Source of the DNA: Ovis canadensis
Taxonomy: Eukaryota; Chordata; Mammalia; Artiodactyla; Bovidae
Length of the DNA: 64,000 nucleotides
Assembly: GCF_042477335.2 (NCBI RefSeq)
Contig: NC_091245.1
Coordinates: forward strand, 113,618,501-113,682,500
Direction of reading: 5' to 3'
Positions 18,358 to 32,050 of the stretch are shown one piece after another (position 1 is the stretch's first letter; every line of letters begins with the position of its first letter). Position numbers and translations under genes: made by a program. Under the pieces are notes generated by a model that saw only the letters and a list, made by a program, of their open reading frames with translations, did no database searches and was not told the DNA's origin.

Positions 18358-20443
18358 GGCTGTGATTTCATGAGGGCCAAGGAGAGCTCCCATGTGACCG
18401 GGCACAGTCAGCCCTCCAGGGCACACGCCCGCAGAGGGCAAACCTCGGGGAGGTCTGAGGGTCCGGACACCGCCACCGCCTCGGCAGCACCGCCTGCCAG
18501 GGCCCGTACACGGAGCAAACCCCAGCGCCCAGCCACACACGGCGGGCCCAAGAAGGGGTGGCATCGATGCAGCATGGCGCCATCACTCAGGCATCAGAAA
18601 CACGTCAAGAATTGCCAGTTGTCACAAGCAATGATGCAGCTGGAGACTCTTACACTCGGCGGAGAATGTCAGACCGCGTTGGACCGAGGCATGTGGAGCA
18701 TGGAAAATAATACAAAACGAAGCTATTTGCCAGGAGAAACCGACTCACGCAGAAACCCACCTTAGGGTAACGCAAGCGGAAAGGCAGCGCTGGAGGGATG
18801 ACTGGGGAGCTGCAACGCACAGATACGCAGGACCCTGTCTAAAGGGAGAAGCGCCAAGGTTATCCAGTTCAACACAGGGAATCAGCGTCAGTGCCCTGGA
18901 GTAACCTCAAGTGGAAAAGAATCTGAAACCATATATGACACTCGAGATCTGCACAAGCAAAACAGGATCACACTGCGGTCCACCGGAAACCAGCACAATA
19001 TTGGGAATCCACTGTACTTCCGCAACAACCGTGACTACGACGTCGGAGTAAGCTTTCAAAAGAAAACTAACTCAGCAGGCAATGAAGTCAGCGGAAAACA
19101 GGTGAGCTATGCCAACCCCACCCTGGGTACATATCCACGAAAGGCGCAGCTCTTCATTCGGAAAGACACATGCAACCCCCACAGTCACAGCAGCACCGTT
19201 TGCCATAGCCGAGACGTGGAGAAAACCCTAGTGCCCATCCCCAAAGGCTCAGCCACCAAGATGCAGTATCAGAGAAAGGGAGAGAATGGGATGTCACCGA
19301 GCCGTCCACAAGAGGCAGATAGTGTCACTGGCAGCAACGGCGGCTGGAGCTGCAGAATATTATCCTTGGTGAGGGAAGTCAAACAGACAAGGTCACGGAT
19401 GGGTGGACTCTAAAGTGTTGTACAAATGAATCCCTGGGCCAACCAGCCACAGACTCTCAGACACAGGAAAGCCGCTTGGGGCTTCCCAAGGGCGCAGTCA
19501 GGGACCGAGGGATGATTGAGGAGCCGGGCTCAACGGATCAACCGTACCAGTACTGCGTAGGAAGGGGAGGAGGAACAAGGACACGCGGGATACCGCAGGG
19601 AATGAGATCCCATATGCTGTCATCACCCGCAATGGAAACGAGCTGAACACATGAGCCCCCCCCCACCCACCCACAGACAGGACTGAACCCCAACGCTGTA
19701 CAGCGGAAACGCACACCAGGTTGTAGATCAACTACGCTTCCAGGACAAGTGCTACTCCGTCGAAGTCAGTCAGTCGAGGATCAGTCCAGCAATAGGAAAA
19801 AGAAGAGCTTCCATTATGATCCAGGAAAGCCAACCCTGGGCACGCGTCGGGAAAAGACGACAAATACCCCTAATGGGGAGAGATGCAGGCATCCCCCAGG
19901 GTCACCGCAGCCCTCTGTGCCGGAGCCGAGACCCGCGGGAAACGCCCAAGTGCCCGTCGGCACGTGGCCGGCACAAGAAGGTGAGGGATATCTGTACCGT
20001 GGAATATGACGCAGCCCTCAAGAAGGAGCCGCCATCGCCATGGGCCGCAAGGTCAGACGGACCCACAGAAGGGTCCGCTCAGTGAAGTGAGTCGCTTGGA
20101 TCGGGAGAAAGCTCTGTGGACTCTTAACGACGAATACAGACGAATCTATGCGCAAAGGGGAAAGCGACCTGGAGACCCCGAAAACGTACATAGGGCTACC
20201 CAAGGGGAAAGGCAGGGAGGGACGAAGTTGAAGTCGGATCAAGAGATAGGAAAGACTGTGCTTACAGTAGAAGAGCAACAGAGCTTTCCTCTGTAGCAGG
20301 AGAAGTGTATCTGTATCTCGCCTTCACCTACACTGGAAGACCACCTGGCAAAGAACAGGGGACTGAATCACTTTGCCGGGCACCTGAGACTCACCCAGGA
20401 ATGTGAATCCGTTCTACTTGTGTTCGAAGAAGCAGAAAAAGGA
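18358..20443 (+). mobile_element. Compound L1 3'-end block (A+B+C), U3
   Basis: Same three fragments as U1, undeleted. Confidence 0.82.
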
Positions 20444-21315
20444 GCAGGCCGTGGCTTGAAGCGGGGGGTGGGGGGAGGCAGGCCAGTGGGACAGATGCAA
20501 AGGCAGGTTCCTTGGCAAGAGTGGGATTTGGAACGGCTCAGGGAGGAACGGGGCGTGGGGGGCGGGGTGTGTGGAGATGGGGGAGGCGGGGAGCTGGGGG
20601 TGGGATGGGTGCATGTGGGGGAGTAGGGGGACGGTGAGGCTGCAGGCTGAGGTGGGGGTGCTCTTGGGGCAGGGCTGATGCTGAGGTGAGGCGCGCAAGA
20701 GGGTTTCAGGGGGAAGGGGTGGTGTTTGAGGCGGTGAGGGCGTTGCTGTTGGAAACCTATTTCTGCCGAGGCCAGGCCCGAGGGCGAGGGCCGGCAGCTG
20801 GTGGACTTCTTTGGAACTCGTCCTGCAAGACGTGGTCCAGGGACCCTGCAGGCAAAAGGGAGGTATGCTTGCCAGATGTGGCAGCTCCCTTGCTCCTGGC
20901 TGTGCAAACGTAGTGTGATTGATTTCTCTCGGAGTGTGGGGAGAGTGAGGCAGGGAGCTTGGAGACGGACGTTGTGAAAGATGAAGTGTGGTGCGGGCGG
21001 CTGCCAGCGGTGGGGTATTCCTGCCAGTGCAGTCCCCGAGCCCTCGGCTGGGTCCGGGTGAGGACGCGAGCAAACACAAGAAAGGTGCCTGGACGCACGG
21101 GCGGCTGAGCCCGCAGGGTTTGGGGCCACGAAGGCTTGGCAGCAGGGCCTTTTGTGGGTGAGGTGGGGAGGGGTCCTGGGCGTCTGTGTGGGAGAGGCAG
21201 CGGGCGGCAGGTAGCCAGCCAGCGTTTGCAGGAGCGCTGCCTCGAGCGCGTTTCAGCGGGCAGACCTAGTTGGGCTCTGGGGCCGCACCGTGGGACCAAA
21301 AGGGGACGCTGGGGC

Positions 21316-21386
21316 TGCATGGGGCGGGAATCGAACCCGGGCCTCCCGCGTGGCAGGCGAGAATTCTACCACTGAACCACCCATGC
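21316..21386 (-). tRNA. tRNA-Gly (GCC), U3, G65C variant
   Basis: Full-length gene with the same C49-C65 mismatch as U2 (variant base at 21324). All other positions are canonical. Confidence 0.95.
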
Positions 21387-22879
21387 ACCGGTGGCCAGCG
21401 CCGCCCGTCGCTGCCCCTCAGGCGCTGGCCGCCACCCGCCCGCCGCTGCTCACTGCTCGCCCGTGGGCATCTCTCTGCCCCGTTGCAGCGGGAGACGACG
21501 GGCAGGCGACCTGTAAGACAGGATCCGGGCACGTGCAGGACCCCGGGGCGCGCCGCTCTCGGAGGGAGCCCGGGGCGACGGGACGCGGGCCCATGCGGCC
21601 CGTCCCGCGCCTTCTGCGCCGACCACGGCCGCCGCGACCCTGTCGGTGTCGCGTGAGGGCGCCGGGAGCCGACGCCGTCTGCCCGGCGCCGGGATCCCTG
21701 TCAGGTGCAGGCGCTGCGTGGTCGCTGCGGCCGCGCGCAGACGTGCCTCTCAGCGACCGCCGGGTCCCGACCCAAAGTCCCTCTGGCGGGCTGGCTTTCC
21801 GGCCGTGCCGGGGTGGGGCGTGCGAGAGCGGGCGGGGGAAGGGACGCCGGGCTCGGTCTGTGCGGGAAGCGCGAGCGCGGGAGGGCGACGCCTCCGAGCG
21901 CCTCCGCCACCGCCCCCTACCCGCCCTCCCCCCGCCATCCCATCCTTAGACCCGCGCTCAGGCCCAGGGACCCAAAGGCGTGTGAGCCTGGCTCCTGCGC
22001 TCTGGCCGACCGCGCTCCCGGGGTCCGGCTCTGACGGGGTGGTGGTGGTGAGCAGGGGCCCTTTGGCAGCGCGGCTCCTGGCTCGGGGACTGCGGGCTGA
22101 GAGGCAGGGAGCGCGCCAGGGCGGGCTTGGCTCCGGCCGGGGCAGCGGCTTCCCACGGGAACGGGCGCCGTGGCGCCGAGGTCGGGGGCGCGGGCCGGGC
22201 GCCGGGGGGTGGGCTGGACGGGCACGCAGGGCTTCCGCTCCCTCCCCAGCGGAGCACCCTTCCCGGGACGGACTCGTGCAAGGAAGGCCGGTGTGCGCTG
22301 GCCAGCAGGAAGGCTGGATGGCACGCGTCCAGGGCGGGCGGCAGGCAGGTTGCGGCCCGGCCAAGAACGCACGGCGGAGAAGGGTCGAGGGCACGCGGCA
22401 GCCCCTTGGCGGGCAAGGCGGGGGCTCGGCCGCCTCGCTGTGGCTGGGGAGCGCAGGCGGGCCGGCGGGGCGGGCGCGGAGGACGGGGTGCCGGCCTGGC
22501 GGGAGAGCTGGCGGGGGCAGCCGTGGAAGCAAGGCTGCGAGGGCGAGTAGGCCGTTCCCCGGGCAGAAGTCGGAGCGCCGGCGAAGGGAGGAGGGCTTGC
22601 CACCCGCCGCGGGGCTGCGTGCTTCGGCGCGGCCGGGGGCGGGGCGCGGCGGGGCTGTGGGAGTGGAAGTGGGAGGGTGGGCGAGTGTGGGCCAGGGGGA
22701 GGCAGGGAGGCAGGAAAAGCAGCAGCTGCAGCTGCAGCCAGCTGGCGAGGAAAGATGCGCTGAGAAGGACTGAAGGTGCCTTCTGTGGGGGTGCAGGTGG
22801 CGGCGGGAGGGCGTGTGTGGAGAAAGGCAGTGGCGCGCGGAGGACGGGTGCGTTTGTCCGGCGGGCCAAAAGGCTGGCT

Positions 22880-22962
22880 TGTCAGGAGTGGGATTCGAAC
22901 CCACGCCTCCAGGGGAGACTGCGACCTGAACGCAGCGCCTTAGACCGCTCGGCCATCCTGAC
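22880..22962 (-). tRNA. tRNA-Leu (CAG), U3
   Basis: Same sequence as the U1 gene; terminator TTTT at 22868-22871. Confidence 0.98.
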
Positions 22963-23517
22963 GGCGGGCCTGGCTGGGCGCGTGGCCGCTCGCCTGGCTG
23001 GGACCCGACGCGGCGCGAGCACCGGCGCCCTTGGCGGGCCGCGGGCGGCGCCACGCCAGGCAGGCAGGCAGGCAGGCAGGCGGGCGGGCGTCCGGAGTGG
23101 GGGTCGACGGAGCCGGCGCGCGGCGGCCGGCCGAGGCGCCTGGCTCCGCCGCCGCTCGCGCCGCGGACCCAGAGGGCCCTGGGCGGGCCGGCCCCTCCCC
23201 ACCCGCGCCTGTCCTGGCCCGACGCCGGCCGGCGCGCGCCCACCGTGTCGTCGCAGCCCCGCTTGCCTTCTCGCGCCCCCTTCTCCCGGCGGAACGCCCG
23301 CGTTGGAGGCAAGAGGCGGCGCGCTGGGGAGGGTCCAGTGCCCCGGGGGTCCGGGTCCCTGTCGGGGTGGCGGGCTGCCGCTGTGACCGAGGCGGTTGGT
23401 CTGGTGCGCGGTTGGGTCGGGACCCGTGGTGGCCGGCGGCCCGTGCTGGGCAAGGGGAGGCGTGGGCAGGCAGCCCGAGAGCCCGAGGGCGGCCGGGCGG
23501 CAGGACGGTCGCCGCCG

Positions 23518-23589
23518 TCCTCGTTAGTATAGTGGTGAGTATCCCCGCCTGTCACGCGGGAGACCGGGGTTCGATTCCCCGACGGGGAG
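23518..23589 (+). tRNA. tRNA-Asp (GTC), U3
   Basis: Same sequence as U1; terminator TTTTT at 23601-23605. Confidence 0.98.
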
Positions 23590-24330
23590 GCAACACACCC
23601 TTTTTGGTGGCCGCGGTCGCTCTCTGTCCTGCCGCCAGGCCCCGGAGGGCCCTTCGCCTCCTCCCGACGTCTTTGGGCGAGGCGCCAGGGCGCCGCCGAC
23701 GGCGGTGCCCGGCCTAGCTCCCGGCGACCCCCTCTGCCCGTGCAGCGCTCCAGCCTGAGCCCTTTGTCGTCGGCGGGCGCACGGTCGCCACGGCGGAGCG
23801 AGGGCCTCCTTGGCGACCCCACGGCCTTGCCCGACCATAGCCGGATCTGGCGGCCGGCCGGCCGCCCGCCCACGCGCCGACCCCCAGTGGCTGCCTGAGT
23901 GGGCTCGTAGGCTCGCGACGGCCCCGCCGCGTGCAGGCAGGTGGGTCCCGTGTCCCCTTGTCGTCGTGGGAAGTGGCCTCGCTCAGCGCCCGGTGGAGTA
24001 GCGCTTTGGCCAGCTGGGTGCTGGAAGCTGCGTGCCCCGCGTTGCCCGCCGGGGGTGAGGGCGGGGAGGCGTTGGCGGGCCGCGGCGGGGAGCGAAGGGC
24101 CGGAGGGCCGCAAGGCCGCGGGGGCGCCGCCCTGGGGCGGTGCGGCCGGTGGATTCCCGGCGACCGCGTGGCGCTGGCGCGCTTGGGGCGCCGCGTGGCT
24201 GCTGGGAGCGCCGGCGGCGGCGGCGCAAGCCTCCGGCTGACGGGGCGTCGGGGCAGGGATGCGGAGGCGGCGGCGAGAGTATGCTGGGGCGAGCCCGGGG
24301 CCGGCGTCTGGCGGCCGCCCGGGCTGTGGA

Positions 24331-24402
24331 GCGTTGGTGGTATAGTGGTGAGCATAGCTGCCTTCCAAGCAGTTGACCCGGGTTCGATTCCCGGCCAACG
24401 CA
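24331..24402 (+). tRNA. tRNA-Gly (TCC), U3
   Basis: Same sequence as U1; terminator TTTT at 24414-24417. Confidence 0.98.
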
Positions 24403-24680
24403 GCGGGCCGACCTTTTGCTGAGTTCCAGCGCTCTCCCGGCAGGGGCGTTCGGGGGACAGAGAGGTGGGAGCAGGGAGCCAGCCCGCTGGCCGGCGGCTT
24501 TTGGCGTGTGTGCGAGAAGCCGGCGGCGCGCGCGGTGTTTTGAGGGTGCTGAAAGCAAGACGGCACGGCAGGGCAGGCGGCTGGACTTGCAAAGGCCGGG
24601 TGTGGGCAGCAAGGTGGCACGGGCGGGTGGCATGGAGGCGCGGGGCTCACCAGGAGCAGGCGAGGGCTGAACCCCGACGC

Positions 24681-24752
24681 TCCCTGGTGGTCTAGTGGTT
24701 AGGATTCGGCGCTCTCACCGCCGCGGCCCGGGTTCGATTCCCGGTCAGGGAA
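24681..24752 (+). tRNA. tRNA-Glu (CTC), U3
   Basis: Canonical, identical to U1. Confidence 0.98.
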
Positions 24753-25602
24753 GCCTTTCTTCTTCCTCTCCGCCTGCCACCTGCCCACGTCCTCGATGGA
24801 CACCCTGCCACCCTTTTCTTAGCCTACGCTTGCTCAGCGCTGCGCCAGAGGCCCCCGGGACCCTGCCCGTCCAGCCCCAGCACGATTCAGGCCACCTCCG
24901 CCGTCCCGCGGGGCAAAGGTTTTGGCCGCAGTGGCAACCTCGCGCCGCTTCCACCACGACGCGCCTGAGGCCTCCCATCCACCAGCCCCCCCCCAACCCC
25001 ACCCCCCGCCTCCCTCCCTCCTGAGGGGCTGCGGCTGCTGCCCCTGGTGGTGGCGGTGATGCTCCTGGGCTTGTGCTGGTTCTCCTGCTGTGGGTGGTGG
25101 TGAGGAGGTGGGCTTGGATAGGGCCGGCGGCGGTAGGGGTGGGGGTAGGGCTGGGGGTAGGGGCGTGGGCTGTGGCGGTCGCCAGCTGGGGGCCAGCAGC
25201 GGCAGGGGCGGTGGCCACAGCCGAAGGTGAGCGAGGGGGATCTGCCTCTGGGAGTGGGGGCCGTGGCCACGGACCGCCTGCCTTGTCGTGTCTCTCATGC
25301 CAGCCACCTCTCTGGGCGGCTTGGCCAGTGCGTGCCAGGTCCCGGGCTGGCTGTGACTCCCGTGTGCCGCTGGCGACTCCAAGAGGGTTCTGGTCTTGAG
25401 TGGGCTCTGGGAGGCGGACCACGGCGCCCGGGAGGCATGGGTAGCAGTTCAGTCGCCCGGGGGCAGCGATGCCTGCCAGGGAGGACAACCCGACCATCGT
25501 GCTGTTTCCCTTGCCTGACCACAGCTCTCAATCCTACTGGACTGAGGCAAGATTTACCCAGGCCTCCCTCCCCCACTCGTAACCAAAGGTGGGCACTCGG
25601 GT

Positions 25603-25603
<1 letters not shown>

Positions 25604-25635
<32 letters not shown>
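25604..25635. repeat. CA microsatellite, U4, 16 repeats
   Basis: Uninterrupted (CA)16. Confidence 0.97.
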
Positions 25636-25638
<3 letters not shown>

Positions 25639-26818
25639 CGCCCTCCAAACTGTCTATCCAGGATCCACTCCATCCCTCTCCCCACCCTGTCACCGTCTTC
25701 CCCTAGGAACTCTGCGCGAGGGTGATCCTCCAGCACAGTCTCCTCTTGGCCCCGTCTCGGCTGGTCTATCCCCAAAGGGTTTCACGTCTGTTCAAGGACT
25801 GTGTCCTTCGGAGGGGAAGTGGACGGCAGACGAAAGGCACCAACGTGCGGCGAGGGCGGCACACTCGGGTGCGATGGCACAAAGGCGAGTGCCCTGTGGG
25901 AAAGGAGCCCCCGTGGCCCGACGTGTGCTTGCCGTCGCCAAAGGAGGTTTCCTCGAGGCCCCTGCCGGGGCTGTGGGCGTCAGAGTGCATGGGGGAGAGT
26001 ATCGGAGGAAGGTGCTTGGGGCCATGGCTGGTGGGCGCCCCACGTGGATCAGGGACCCGGGCAGGGCGATCGCGAGCAGAGGGCGCGGCGGTGAGCAGGG
26101 AGCTGGGAGGCAGGCCCCGGGGTGCTTGGTCGGGGCGTCTGCATGGACGGCCGGCGGGAAGGGGCGGCGTGGGGCTCTCGGGGACCTGGCCGAAAGATCG
26201 GCAGGCCACTCGAGCAGGGCCTCTACAGAAGCATGGGCGCGGCGGCGAAGCCGTGCCAGGCACATGTGAGAGGCTGGGACGGATCTGCGGTAGGTAGGGG
26301 TGGGCGTGGGGGTTGGGCTGGGGCTGCGGAGCCAGAGGGAGGCCCGCACTGGTGAACGCCAGGGCAGGGCAGGCCAGGGCAGGACGTGTGAGGGATAGCC
26401 CGAGCTCCAGGGGGATGTTGGGTGGGGAGGTGGGGCCGAGCCTGGAGTCTGGCGGGAAAGGCAGAGGGCAGGCCGTGACAGTGACGGGGCTGTGGCGTGA
26501 GGAAGATGGCGGGTGAGCACTCCATTTGGGTCGGGTGGCGGGTGAGCGGGGGCGAGCCACACTGGTGCTCGGTGCCACAGGCTGCTCAGGCTCGGCGGCG
26601 GGCTGTGGCTCTGGGCGGAGGCTAGGACGCAGGCAAGCGAAGGACAGAAACGGAGCGCCAGCGCCAGCTGGGGGCCAGACCCGGTCCGAGATGGGTGGGC
26701 CCACCGTACCGCCCCAGAGACCAAAGTCACCACCCATCGGGAGGGAGTGTCCAGTGTCGGGGGTGACACTGCTGGGGCCTCAGGGTGGGATGGGGCGGGG
26801 GTGGCTGGCAGCGCAGGT

Positions 26819-28904
26819 GGCTGTGATTTCATGAGGGCCAAGGAGAGCTCCCATGTGACCGGGCACAGTCAGCCCTCCAGGGCACACGCCCGCAGAGGGC
26901 AAACCTCGGGGAGGTCTGAGGGTCCGGACACCGCCACCGCCTCGGCAGCACCGCCTGCCAGGGCCCGTACACGGAGCAAACCCCAGCGCCCAGCCACACA
27001 CGGCGGGCCCAAGAAGGGGTGGCATCGATGCAGCATGGCGCCATCACTCAGGCATCAGAAACACGTCAAGAATTGCCAGTTGTCACAAGCAATGATGCAG
27101 CTGGAGACTCTTACACTCGGCGGAGAATGTCAGACCGCGTTGGACCGAGGCATGTGGAGCATGGAAAATAATACAAAACGAAGCTATTTGCCAGGAGAAA
27201 CCGACTCACGCAGAAACCCACCTTAGGGTAACGCAAGCGGAAAGGCAGCGCTGGAGGGATGACTGGGGAGCTGCAACGCACAGATACGCAGGACCCTGTC
27301 TAAAGGGAGAAGCGCCAAGGTTATCCAGTTCAACACAGGGAATCAGCGTCAGTGCCCTGGAGTAACCTCAAGTGGAAAAGAATCTGAAACCATATATGAC
27401 ACTCGAGATCTGCACAAGCAAAACAGGATCACACTGCGGTCCACCGGAAACCAGCACAATATTGGGAATCCACTGTACTTCCGCAACAACCGTGACTACG
27501 ACGTCGGAGTAAGCTTTCAAAAGAAAACTAACTCAGCAGGCAATGAAGTCAGCAGAAAACAGGTGAGCTATGCCAACCCCACCCTGGGTACATATCCACG
27601 AAAGGCGCAGCTCTTCATTCGGAAAGACACATGCAACCCCCACAGTCACAGCAGCACCGTTTGCCATAGCCGAGACGTGGAGAAAACCCTAGTGCCCATC
27701 CCCAAAGGCTCAGCCACCAAGATGCAGTATCAGAGAAAGGGAGAGAATGGGATGTCACCGAGCCGTCCACAAGAGGCAGATAGTGTCACTGGCAGCAACG
27801 GCGGCTGGAGCTGCAGAATATTATCCTTGGTGAGGGAAGTCAAACAGACAAGGTCACGGATGGGTGGACTCTAAAGTGTTGTACAAATGAATCCCTGGGC
27901 CAACCAGCCACAGACTCTCAGACACAGGAAAGCCGCTTGGGGCTTCCCAAGGGCGCAGTCAGGGACCGAGGGATGATTGAGGAGCCGGGCTCAACGGATC
28001 AACCGTACCAGTACTGCGTAGGAAGGGGAGGAGGAACAAGGACACGCGGGATACCGCAGGGAATGAGATCCCATATGCTGTCATCACCCGCAATGGAAAC
28101 GAGCTGAACACATGAGCCCCCCCCCACCCACCCACAGACAGGACTGAACCCCAACGCTGTACAGCGGAAACGCACACCAGGTTGTAGATCAACTACGCTT
28201 CCAGGACAAGTGCTACTCCGTCGAAGTCAGTCAGTCGAGGATCAGTCCAGCAATAGGAAAAAGAAGAGCTTCCATTATGATCCAGGAAAGCCAACCCTGG
28301 GCACGCGTCGGGAAAAGACGACAAATACCCCTAATGGGGAGAGATGCAGGCATCCCCCAGGGTCACCGCAGCCCTCTGTGCCGGAGCCGAGACCCGCGGG
28401 AAACGCCCAAGTGCCCGTCGGCACGTGGCCGGCACAAGAAGGTGAGGGATATCTGTACCGTGGAATATGACGCAGCCCTCAAGAAGGAGCCGCCATCGCC
28501 ATGGGCCGCAAGGTCAGACGGACCCACAGAAGGGTCCGCTCAGTGAAGTGAGTCGCTTGGATCGGGAGAAAGCTCTGTGGACTCTTAACGACGAATACAG
28601 ACGAATCTATGCGCAAAGGGGAAAGCGACCTGGAGACCCCGAAAACGTACATAGGGCTACCCAAGGGGAAAGGCAGGGAGGGACGAAGTTGAAGTCGGAT
28701 CAAGAGATAGGAAAGACTGTGCTTACAGTAGAAGAGCAACAGAGCTTTCCTCTGTAGCAGGAGAAGTGTATCTGTATCTCGCCTTCACCTACACTGGAAG
28801 ACCACCTGGCAAAGAACAGGGGACTGAATCACTTTGCCGGGCACCTGAGACTCACCCAGGAATGTGAATCCGTTCTACTTGTGTTCGAAGAAGCAGAAAA
28901 AGGA
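26819..28904 (+). mobile_element. Compound L1 3'-end block (A+B+C), U4
   Basis: Same three fragments; private G-to-A change near 27553. Confidence 0.82.
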
Positions 28905-29776
28905 GCAGGCCGTGGCTTGAAGCGGGGGGTGGGGGGAGGCAGGCCAGTGGGACAGATGCAAAGGCAGGTTCCTTGGCAAGAGTGGGATTTGGAACGGCTC
29001 AGGGAGGAACGGGGCGTGGGGGGCGGGGTGTGTGGAGATGGGGGAGGCGGGGAGCTGGGGGTGGGATGGGTGCATGTGGGGGAGTAGGGGGACGGTGAGG
29101 CTGCAGGCTGAGGTGGGGGTGCTCTTGGGGCAGGGCTGATGCTGAGGTGAGGCGCGCAAGAGGGTTTCAGGGGGAAGGGGTGGTGTTTGAGGCGGTGAGG
29201 GCGTTGCTGTTGGAAACCTATTTCTGCCGAGGCCAGGCCCGAGGGCGAGGGCCGGCAGCTGGTGGATTTCTTTGGAACTCGTCCTGCAAGACGTGGTCCA
29301 GGGACCCTGCAGGCAAAAGGGAGGTATGCTTGCCAGATGTGGCAGCTCCCTTGCTCCTGGCTGTGCAAACGTAGTGTGATTGATTTCTCTCGGAGTGTGG
29401 GGAGAGTGAGGCAGGGAGCTTGGAGACGGACGTTGTGAAAGATGAAGTGTGGTGCGGGCGGCTGCCAGCGGTGGGGTATTCCTGCCAGTGCAGTCCCCGA
29501 GCCCTCGGCTGGGTCCGGGTGAGGACGCGAGCAAACACAAGAAAGGTGCCTGGACGCACGGGCGGCTGAGCCCGCAGGGTTTGGGGCCACGAAGGCTTGG
29601 CAGCAGGGCCTTTTGTGGGTGAGGTGGGGAGGGGTCCTGGGCGTCTGTGTGGGAGAGGCAGCGGGCGGCAGGTAGCCAGCCAGCGTTTGCAGGAGCGCTG
29701 CCTCGAGCGCGTTTCAGCGGGCAGACCTAGTTGGGCTCTGGGGCCGCACCGTGGGACCAAAAGGGGACGCTGGGGC

Positions 29777-29847
29777 TGCATGGGCCGGGAATCGAACCCG
29801 GGCCTCCCGCGTGGCAGGCGAGAATTCTACCACTGAACCACCCATGC
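29777..29847 (-). tRNA. tRNA-Gly (GCC), U4, canonical
   Basis: Identical to the U1 gene, with the C49-G65 pair intact (plus-strand C at 29785). Confidence 0.98.
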
Positions 29848-31340
29848 ACCGGTGGCCAGCGCCGCCCGTCGCTGCCCCTCAGGCGCTGGCCGCCACCCGC
29901 CCGCCGCTGCTCACTGCTCGCCCGTGGGCATCTCTCTGCCCCGTTGCAGCGGGAGACGACGGGCGGGCGACCTGTAAGACAGGATCCGGGCACGTGCAGG
30001 ACCCCGGGGCGCGCCGCTCTCGGAGGGAGCCCGGGGCGACGGGACGCGGGCCCACGCGGCCCGTCCCGCGCCTTCTGCGCCGACCACGGCCGCCGCGACC
30101 CTGTCGGTGTCGCGTGAGGGCGCCGGGAGCCGACGCCGTCTGCCCGGCGCCGGGATCCCTGTCAGGTGCAGGCGCTGCGTGGTCGCTGCGGCCGCGCGCA
30201 GACGTGCCTCTCAGCGACCGCCGGGTCCCGACCCAAAGTCCCTCTGGCGGGCTGGCTTTCCGGCCGTGCCGGGGTGGGGCGTGCGAGAGCGGGCGGGGGA
30301 AGGGACGCCGGGCTCGGTCTGTGCGGGAAGCGCGAGCGCGGGAGGGCGACGCCTCCGAGCGCCTCCGCCACCGCCCCCTACCCGCCCTCCCCCCGCCATC
30401 CCATCCTTAGACCCGCGCTCAGGCCCAGGGACCCAAAGGCGTGTGAGCCTGGCTCCTGCGCTCTGGCCGACCGCGCTCCCGGGGTCCGGCTCTGACGGGG
30501 TGGTGGTGGTGAGCAGGGGCCCTTTGGCAGCGCGGCTCCTGGCTCGGGGACTGCGGGCTGAGAGGCAGGGAGCGCGCCAGGGCGGGCTTGGCTCCGGCCG
30601 GGGCAGCGGCTTCCCACGGGAACGGGCGCCGTGGCGCCGAGGTCGGGGGCGCGGGCCGGGCGCCGGGGGGTGGGCTGGACGGGCACGCAGGGCTTCCGCT
30701 CCCTCCCCAGCGGAGCACCCTTCCCGGGACGGACTCGTGCAAGGAAGGCCGGTGTGCGCTGGCCAGCAGGAAGGCTGGATGGCACGCGTCCAGGGCGGGC
30801 GGCAGGCAGGTTGCGGCCCGGCCAAGAACGCACGGCGGAGAAGGGTCGAGGGCACGCGGCAGCCCCTTGGCGGGCAAGGCGGGGGCTCGGCCGCCTCGCT
30901 GTGGCTGGGGAGCGCAGGCGGGCCGGCGGGGCGGGCGCGGAGGACGGGGTGCCGGCCTGGCGGGAGAGCTGGCGGGGGCAGCCGTGGAAGCAAGGCTGCG
31001 AGGGCGAGTAGGCCGTTCCCCGGGCAGAAGTCGGAGCGCCGGCGAAGGGAGGAGGGCTTGCCACCCGCCGCGGGGCTGCGTGCTTCGGCGCGGCCGGGGG
31101 CGGGGCGCGGCGGGGCTGTGGGAGTGGAAGTGGGAGGGTGGGCGAGTGTGGGCCAGGGGGAGGCAGGGAGGCAGGAAAAGCAGCAGCTGCAGCTGCAGCC
31201 AGCTGGCGAGGAAAGATGCGCTGAGAAGGACTGAAGGTGCCTTCTGTGGGGGTGCAGGTGGCGGCGGGAGGGCGTGTGTGGAGAAAGGCAGTGGCGCGCG
31301 GAGGACGGGTGCGTTTGTCCGGCGGGCCAAAAGGCTGGCT

Positions 31341-31423
31341 TGTCAGGAGTGGGATTCGAACCCACGCCTCCAGGGGAGACTGCGACCTGAACGCAGCGCC
31401 TTAGACCGCTCGGCCATCCTGAC
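31341..31423 (-). tRNA. tRNA-Leu (CAG), U4
   Basis: Same sequence as the U1 gene; terminator TTTT at 31329-31332. Confidence 0.98.
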
Positions 31424-31978
31424 GGCGGGCCTGGCTGGGCGCGTGGCCGCTCGCCTGGCTGGGACCCGACGCGGCGCGAGCACCGGCGCCCTTGGCGGGC
31501 CGCGGGCGGCGCCACGCCAGGCAGGCAGGCAGGCAGGCAGGCGGGCGGGCGTCCGGAGTGGGGGTCGACGGAGCCGGCGCGCGGCGGCCGGCCGAGGCGC
31601 CTGGCTCCGCCGCCGCTCGCGCCGCGGACCCAGAGGGCCCTGGGCGGGCCGGCCCCTCCCCACCCGCGCCTGTCCTGGCCCGACGCCGGCCGGCGCGCGC
31701 CCACCGTGTCGTCGCAGCCCCGCTTGCCTTCTCGCGCCCCCTTCTCCCGGCGGAACGCCCGCGTTGGAGGCAAGAGGCGGCGCGCTGGGGAGGGTCCAGT
31801 GCCCCGGGGGTCCGGGTCCCTGTCGGGGTGGCGGGCTGCCGCTGTGACCGAGGCGGTTGGTCTGGTGCGCGGTTGGGTCGGGACCCGTGGTGGCCGGCGG
31901 CCCGTGCTGGGCAAGGGGAGGCGTGGGCAGGCAGCCCGAGAGCCCGAGGGCGGCCGGGCGGCAGGACGGTCGCCGCCG

Positions 31979-32050
31979 TCCTCGTTAGTATAGTGGTGAG
32001 TATCCCCGCCTGTCACGCGGGAGACCGGGGTTCGATTCCCCGACGGGGAG
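31979..32050 (+). tRNA. tRNA-Asp (GTC), U4
   Basis: Same sequence as U1; terminator TTTTT at 32062-32066. Confidence 0.98.

Larger units (their letters stand above)
16906..25364 (+). repeat. Array unit U3 (8459 bp)
   Basis: Complete unit with 15 CA and 6 CAGG repeats. Gly-GCC carries C65; Glu-CTC is canonical. It shares a C-to-T change near 17390 with U7 and U8, but keeps the GTC triplet that U1 and U4 have and U2 and U5-U7 lack. That mosaic pattern points to exchange between units. Confidence 0.95.

Noticed and set aside
22127-23386. Long plus-strand frames (375-469 codons) in the GC-rich spacer
   Set aside because: Composition is Arg/Gly/Ala/Pro-rich with tRNA-gene translations embedded. 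Frames overlap on all six readings and change with microsatellite length.
21750-24650. Open frame of 966 codons on the minus strand, repeated at similar length in U4-U7
   Set aside because: It runs through four tRNA genes, has no recognisable domain, and is split in U1 and U2 by one extra CAGG copy. Its length is explained by high GC and few stop codons.
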